From contig RSEF01000002.1 of assembly GCA_003993805.1 (NCBI GenBank), forward strand, positions 7,334,950 to 7,398,949: a DNA stretch of 64,000 bases, read 5' to 3'. The translations under genes and the position numbers were made by a program. Numbering within the stretch: position 1 is the first letter of the stretch; each line of letters starts with the position of its first letter. Of the stretch, positions 63,920-64,000 are shown piece by piece. The notes below the pieces were generated by a model. That model was not told where the DNA came from. It ran no database searches and was given only the letters and a program-made list of their open reading frames with translations. The DNA comes from Himantopus leucocephalus. Its lineage: Eukaryota; Chordata; Aves; Charadriiformes; Recurvirostridae.

Positions 63920-64000
63920 CTGTTAAGAAATACCATGCATTAAAATTCGCAAAATAATTATTCCGTCATGGAATTAAAGTATAACACAATCCAAAAACAA
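63920..64000 (-). other. ACTR3B intron, truncated by the window edge
   Basis: Begins directly upstream of the acceptor of the 63746-63919 exon. The preceding exon is not in the window. Confidence 0.85.

Noticed and set aside
1..64000. CRISPR arrays, operons, phage or bacterial systems
   Set aside because: No regularly spaced direct repeats and no dense coding. The window is vertebrate nuclear DNA.
1..64000. tRNA, rRNA or microRNA genes
   Set aside because: I saw no tRNA A/B-box pair with a foldable cloverleaf, no rRNA core sequence and no convincing microRNA hairpin by eye. A covariance-model scan was not possible here.

Overview
This is vertebrate nuclear DNA, most likely from a bird. The evidence is several CR1 LINE fragments with the avian-type 3' end (the block reading ggtcccttccaac followed by short 8-bp-like tail repeats), one spliced vertebrate gene with canonical GT/AG introns, and no bacterial-style gene packing. 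The longest CR1 copy looks like the CR1-J type common in neoavian birds; that subfamily call is from memory and tentative.

Layout. Bases 1 to about 51,500 are a gene desert: I recognise no host gene there. It holds CR1 fragments (455-784, 19476-20846, 33668-34017, 46831-47211, 49899-49939, 51243-51425), some simple repeats, a purine-rich stretch and several AT-rich blocks that read like conserved non-coding DNA. From about 51,510 to the right edge, on the minus strand, lie the last five coding exons and the 3' UTR of ACTR3B, the Arp3B subunit of the Arp2/3 actin-nucleating complex. The exons join in phase 0 at canonical splice sites and encode 190 residues up to the stop codon, about residues 229-418 of a 418-residue protein. 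The first part of the gene lies beyond base 64,000. In human, ACTR3B is followed by a long gene-poor interval before DPP6, so the desert fits that synteny.

Assembly state. There is one 100-N gap, inside a CR1 copy, and five single-N joins. Each single N sits exactly between two near-identical copies of the same 27-152 bp. Over 487 compared bases the copies differ at 14 positions, 13 of them transitions. These look like unmerged overlaps between two haplotypes, not biological tandem duplications. Two of them lie in ACTR3B introns.

I found no undescribed system. The most useful points are the false duplications, the Arp3B-specific methionine (Met293, the reported MICAL2 oxidation site) visible in the ACTR3B exon, and the loss of the CR1 reverse-transcriptase FADD box through what looks like CpG decay.
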